From positions 21,023,027 through 21,087,026 of the forward strand of contig CM042548.1 of NCBI GenBank assembly GCA_023630585.1: 64,000 nucleotides of DNA, in the 5' to 3' direction. Every line of letters begins with the position of its first letter. Position 1 is the stretch's first letter. Below are positions 61,056-64,000 of this stretch, one piece after another. The notes beneath the pieces were generated by a model. It did not search any database. It worked only from the letters and a program-made list of their open reading frames with translations, and was not told where the DNA came from. The DNA is from Cranoglanis bouderius. Its lineage: Eukaryota; Chordata; Actinopteri; Siluriformes; Cranoglanididae. The position numbers and the translations under genes are program-made.

Positions 61056-62557
61056 CTATAGCATTGGGTAGGAGGGGGGTATATAATAAAGCACAGATTC
61101 ACTTTCAAGGTTCAAGCTTGCCTGCACTGAGAACAATCATTAAAGAAGTTTTAAAATGTTCTCTGTATACATTTGTCCAGGCTTAATAGTTTGAATAGCC
61201 TAGTATAAGTTAATCGATCAAATTTTTGGTTCAGATTTACTCTCAATATAAAGTTTATATTCCAGAGACAAAGTCCAAATATGAACGTGGACTGCATAAA
61301 TTATGTACATTTGAGCACCATGTATTTAAAGATTAATTAGACTCCACGCATGACGCCTCTGTGTCAATTAGACTCGAAGCATGACGCCTCTGTATCAATT
61401 AGACTCCAGCACGACGCCTCTGTATCAATTAGACTCCAGCACGATGCCTCTGTATCAATTAGACTCCAGCACGACACCTCAGTATCTATTAGACTCCAGC
61501 ACGATGCCTCTGTATCAATTAGACTCGAAGTACGATGCCTCTGTATCAATTAGACTCGAAGTACGATGCCTCTGTATCAATTAGACTCGATGTATTACTC
61601 TGTATTCATTTGATTAGGGGTGACGCTGAAATCATTTTGGTGTCAAAACTTGCCTTTGGTTATTTGCAGATGGTCTCCAGAGAAACATGATGACAAGCAG
61701 TATGATAGAGAACAGAAACCTCCAGAAAGCATCATCTACCCAGAGCTCCATCCAGTCCTGCTCAGAACATCACCACAGTTACAACACCTCACATATCCCT
61801 CTTTTTAAAGAGAAAGTATGAAAACCGTACAGCATCAGATACTCACAGCCTGACAGTCTGCTAATCGGAATTTCTTTGTCGTCCATACCATGAAAATGAC
61901 AGAGGCTGAAAATAAGGCAAATGTAAATACTATGTACTATATACACATCATGTATATAGAAACATCTGGGATGCCTAGGCAACTGAAGCCTATCCCAGGA
62001 ACAGGAATTATTTTCCATTTTAATCTCTCTTAATTTACTCACCAATTACAGCAAAGATGAGGGTATTGGTGAAGTGTCTGTACAAGGATAACTTCACTGG
62101 GTTCCTCCTGAGTTTCAGCGTCTTTATGGTTTGTGCAAGACTAACAAATATTTAAGAAGTAGTCAAGGAAATAACATAAAACATTAGGGCAGAATCGTCA
62201 TAGCTTATGAACAACACTGACAGAAAGAGAACGGTCAAAGGATCAAAGAATTTGACAAAGAACCTTCATTCAAAATGAATAAATAAGAGCACTGCTAATT
62301 ATGAATGAAAACTATAGGATTGGTACTTTTCAGCAAATTAAACTGCTAGCATTCATTCATGTTAGCCATGGTGAAACACACACACCAAAGTCTTAAGATA
62401 AATAAATACTGAATTAAGCATGCAGAAATTAAACATGATGACATGTTTTGTGGTTGTGTATGCACTGGTCAACCTAAAAGGATATCCACCAACAGAGAGA
62501 GGAGTCAAGCAGTGCCAGGGGAATGTTGGCCAGCAAGGCCAGGTCAGAATCTTTGGC
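56345..62557 (-). CDS. tmem87b: TMEM87 family Golgi membrane protein (probably TMEM87B), 3' part, nine exons
   Basis: TMEM87 proteins have a lumenal GOLD-type domain and seven membrane helices and act in the Golgi, where roles in trafficking and ion conduction have been proposed. Exons in order of transcription: 62486-62557, 62043-62151, 61847-61905, 61654-61757, 60982-61055, 60815-60885, 59216-59268, 56484-56514 and 56345-56386. They give 615 bases, all in phase: 204 residues and TGA. Markers: LALLANIPLALLDSSLCWW, IFVSLAQTIKTLKLRRNPVK, SLYRHFTNTLIFAVI, DDAFWRFLFSIILLVIMFLW, RPSANNQRYAFTPLIDDSDD, and the C-terminus EIMTTKYEMSKMQ. The earlier exons lie beyond 64000. TMEM87A and B are alike here. 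B is preferred because human TMEM87B is the MERTK neighbour; here the two genes are convergent. Confidence 0.88.
56588..57915 (-). mobile_element. Tc1/mariner family C element with transposase remnants
   Basis: The left end CAGTACTGTGCAAAAGTTTA is intact. The right outer end is lost beyond about 57915. Three overlapping - strand frames cover the transposase: HTH (57106-57585), WTDESKFDIFGCSRRQF, HGGGSLQVWGCIPSG and LQHDNDPKHT (56963-57373), and SPDLNIIESVWDYMKRE (56716-57048). All three acidic positions are visible but lie in different frames. It is the larger relative of the hairpin MITE at 19861-20618 and sits in a tmem87b intron. Confidence 0.8.
58155..58337 (-). mobile_element. tRNA-derived SINE
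   Basis: The - strand reads GGGCAAGGGTAGCTCAGTGGTTAAG (A box), then GAGTTCAAACCCCACAGC (B box), CCTTGAGCAAGGCCC and the tail CTCTGGATAAGGGCATCTGG. It is the same type as the SINE at 53833-54015. Confidence 0.85.
59326..60764 (-). mobile_element. Tc1-like family I element, strongly decayed
   Basis: The ends CAGTCCAAAATTATTGGCACC and inverted GGTGCCAATAATTCTGCAGC (to 60764) are recognisable. The interior keeps - strand transposase traces (FYGQMRQKIVLFGNKHKGRF at 60002-60238) and the complement of a QQDNDP-like part near 59795, but no frame. A (TA)n tract lies at 59424-59479. Confidence 0.65.
59424..59479. repeat. (TA)n microsatellite
   Basis: About 28 TA units lie inside the family I element. 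Confidence 0.95.
61335..61610. repeat. Minisatellite, 30-31 bp unit, about nine copies
   Basis: The unit reads GCCTCTGTATCAATTAGACT plus CCAGCACGAC or CGAAGTACGAT. Spacing is 30 or 31 bp, and units differ by a few bases. It lies in the tmem87b intron between exons 60982-61055 and 61654-61757, only about 45 bp from the latter. The open frames it produces on both strands are by-products of the 30-bp period. Confidence 0.95.
61654..62557 (-). CDS. tmem87b: tmem87b exons with the last membrane helices
   Basis: Four exons encode helix parts LALLANIPLALLDSSLCWW (62486-62557) and TNTLIFAVIASVIFMVWTT (62043-62151 with 61847-61905), then FWRFLFSIILLVIMFLW (61654-61757). The loop LKLRRNPVKLSLYRHF is strongly basic and faces the cytoplasm by the positive-inside rule. 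The intron at 62152-62485 does not fit GT-AG rules but fits a U12 type. The donor after 61654 is GC. Confidence 0.88.
62162..62170 (-). promoter_or_regulatory. U12-type branch site
   Basis: The - strand reads TTCCTTGAC, a match to the U12 branch consensus TTCCTTRAY. The branch adenosine lies 11 nt from the inferred intron end at 62152, which is the usual U12 distance. Confidence 0.75.
62476..62485 (-). promoter_or_regulatory. U12-type 5' splice site
   Basis: On the - strand the bases right after the codons for CWW are ATATCCTTTT, matching the U12 donor consensus ATATCCTTT. No in-frame GT donor fits here: a GT six bases on would include a TAG stop. Confidence 0.75.
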
Positions 62558-62902
62558 CTGAGAAAGACAGAGATGGAAAAGGGAAAAGAGGTAGAGGAAA
62601 AGCAAGAATGAGTGAAAGAGCAAATTCAGGAAAAGGGAAAAACTGAAGCCAATCAAGCCTGATCAAGTAGAGAATTCACTCATTATGACAGTGCGGTTAC
62701 TTCAACTGGTGTACACACTTTTAGTCAGTTACACACGAAAATCCTGATCAAGCACAATTTCAAGCAATTATAATTCATGACGGTAAAGGTGTTTTTAAAA
62801 TATTACATATCATCTGTTTTATGCTTTTAGTGCAGGATATACTATGAGTGGGCTGTGGTGTTCCTGAAGGGAATCAATACATTTATAACCTGAATTGCAC
62901 TA
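62558..62902 (-). other. tmem87b intron, no feature seen
   Basis: Apart from the acceptor polypyrimidine tract next to 62557, nothing is recognised. Short open frames here are extensions of the exon at 62486-62557 into intron. Confidence 0.5.
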
Positions 62903-63416
62903 TATTTCCAAATGTTTGTGGACACCTGAGCATCACACCCATATGTGCTTTTTGAACATCCCATTCCATCCAGATTTAGTTCCCATTTAACCTTCTCTCC
63001 ACTCTCCTAGGAAGGCTTTCCACTAGATTTTGGAGCGTGGTTGTGGGGATTTGTGCTCATTCAGCTACAAGAGCATTAGTGAGGTCAAGCACTCACTAAT
63101 GGTGAGGAGGCCTGGGGTGCAGTCTGTGTTCAATTCATCGCAAAGGTGTTCATGGGGTTGAGGTTAGGACTGTACAGGCTGCTTCAGTTCTTCCACTCCA
63201 ACTTTGGCAAACCATGTCTTCATGAACCTTGCTTTGTGCACTGGGGCATTATCATACTGGAACAGGTTTGGGCCCCTTAGTTCCAGTGACAGCAATGCTA
63301 CAGCATACAAAGACATCCTATACAATTGTGTGCTTCCAACAATGGGTCAACGGTTTTAGGAAGGCCCATATATCGTCGTGATGGTCAGGTGTCCACAAAC
63401 ATTTGGGCATATAATG
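62903..63416. mobile_element. MITE family K, complete, about 510 bp
   Basis: The ends TATATTTCCAAATGTTTGTG and the inverse CACAAACATTTGGGCATATA (each followed inward by GACACCT or its complement) enclose an interior shared with the fragment at 40715-40990. No coding frame is present. It lies in a tmem87b intron. Confidence 0.75.
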
Positions 63417-64000
63417 TATTTGCCAAAAATGATTAGCTCAATTTAAAAATCTTAATAAGTGACATTCATGTACAGGCTACAAGGAAAATCTTTGTTTTGT
63501 GAATCAATGCGAGGTCTTTAAGCCTCACTGTAGCTTGTGTAGGTCTGGTTCCTTTGATTACCGATGTAGAAAAACATATTACAACAGTTCGGTTCTGTCC
63601 TGTTGTGGGTCATGGGAGCTTTTATGGCTGCAAGATATAAAAGGTTGAGAACCTCTACTTTGACTTTATTGGAACATTTACAACTTAACATCCAGCCAAA
63701 TTACAGGTAAAAGGTTTCTGCTTTAATATTTAAAAGGGCAATTCTTATTGTGCTAACCATAATAGACTGTATAGCATTTCTAGGTTCATATGGTTACTTG
63801 ACTGGAAGAGCAAAACCTCTGGAAGGATATGAACCAAATGATGCTGGAGTCAAACAGAGTCAGTACAATGGCAGTGATCAGAGCTGGTACACTGTCCTGG
63901 CCCTTTCAGATCAACACATATAACACACTTACTTACACAGGGCAAGAGAAACCAGATTCACCCCCTTTTTCTTTATATTTTACAGAAAAAGTCATTAAAT
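63417..64000. other. tmem87b intron, right edge of window
   Basis: I searched both strands for the next upstream TMEM87 exon (the helix before LALLANIP) and found none, so it lies beyond 64000. Confidence 0.45.

Noticed and set aside
61350..61584. Overlapping open frames with repeated QLDSS or SIRLQHDAS
   Set aside because: They are by-products of the 30-bp minisatellite period, present on both strands. There are no splice or start signals.
61335..61610. Direct repeats that look like a CRISPR array
   Set aside because: Units are contiguous with no unique spacers, and the sequence is vertebrate. It is a minisatellite.
62471..62485. Ordinary GT donor (GTTGAC) for the tmem87b exon ending CWW
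   Set aside because: Using it would add ISF and a TAG stop, and the matching AG acceptor at 62141-62142 would drop the IFVS residues kept in the family. The U12 reading keeps both.

Overview
The window is vertebrate nuclear DNA, almost certainly from a teleost fish and possibly an ostariophysan such as a catfish, although I cannot fix the order or species. The evidence is three intron-rich vertebrate genes, AT-rich introns with many microsatellites, and a very dense load of Tc1/mariner transposons with hairpin MITEs, L2 and DIRS retroelement fragments and tRNA-derived SINEs of the kind found in fish.

Layout. (1) 1-11974, + strand: a gonadotropin receptor gene best matched to LHCGR. Exon 1 lies upstream of the window. 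Nine extracellular exons (968-9778) encode the leucine-rich repeats, the hinge and a small LHCGR-type exon 10. One large exon (10771-11974) encodes the seven-helix domain. Intron 1 carries an L2 LINE end, and intron 4 carries a nested Tc1 block. (2) 11975-15317: the intergenic stretch, with a 576-bp MITE, repeats related to ones in the LHCGR region, and a CpG-rich promoter area just before MERTK. (3) 15318-45791, + strand: a complete 19-exon MERTK gene of 920 codons. It encodes a signal peptide, two Ig domains, two FN3 domains, a membrane segment and a TAM-type tyrosine kinase. All exon phases join. Its introns hold most of the transposons. (4) 45792-about 54960: MERTK 3' flank with two Tc1-type elements, a DIRS-type reverse transcriptase remnant, a deleted Tc1 copy and a SINE inside another transposon. 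(5) About 54965-62557, - strand: the last nine coding exons of a TMEM87 family gene, convergent with MERTK and probably TMEM87B because of that neighbour. 62558-64000 is an intron of this gene and holds a roughly 510-bp MITE.

The three genes are not an operon and have unrelated roles: gonadotropin reception, Gas6/Protein S-driven clearance of dying cells, and a Golgi GOLD-domain membrane protein. The most unusual gene-level signal is an apparent minor-spliceosome (U12) intron with AT-AA ends in the TMEM87 gene, followed two introns later by a GC donor. The most unusual genome-level signals are the clean nested transposon insertions, long-arm hairpin MITEs, a GC-rich fold-back element in MERTK intron 1, and a 30-bp minisatellite. 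I see no wholly new gene system.
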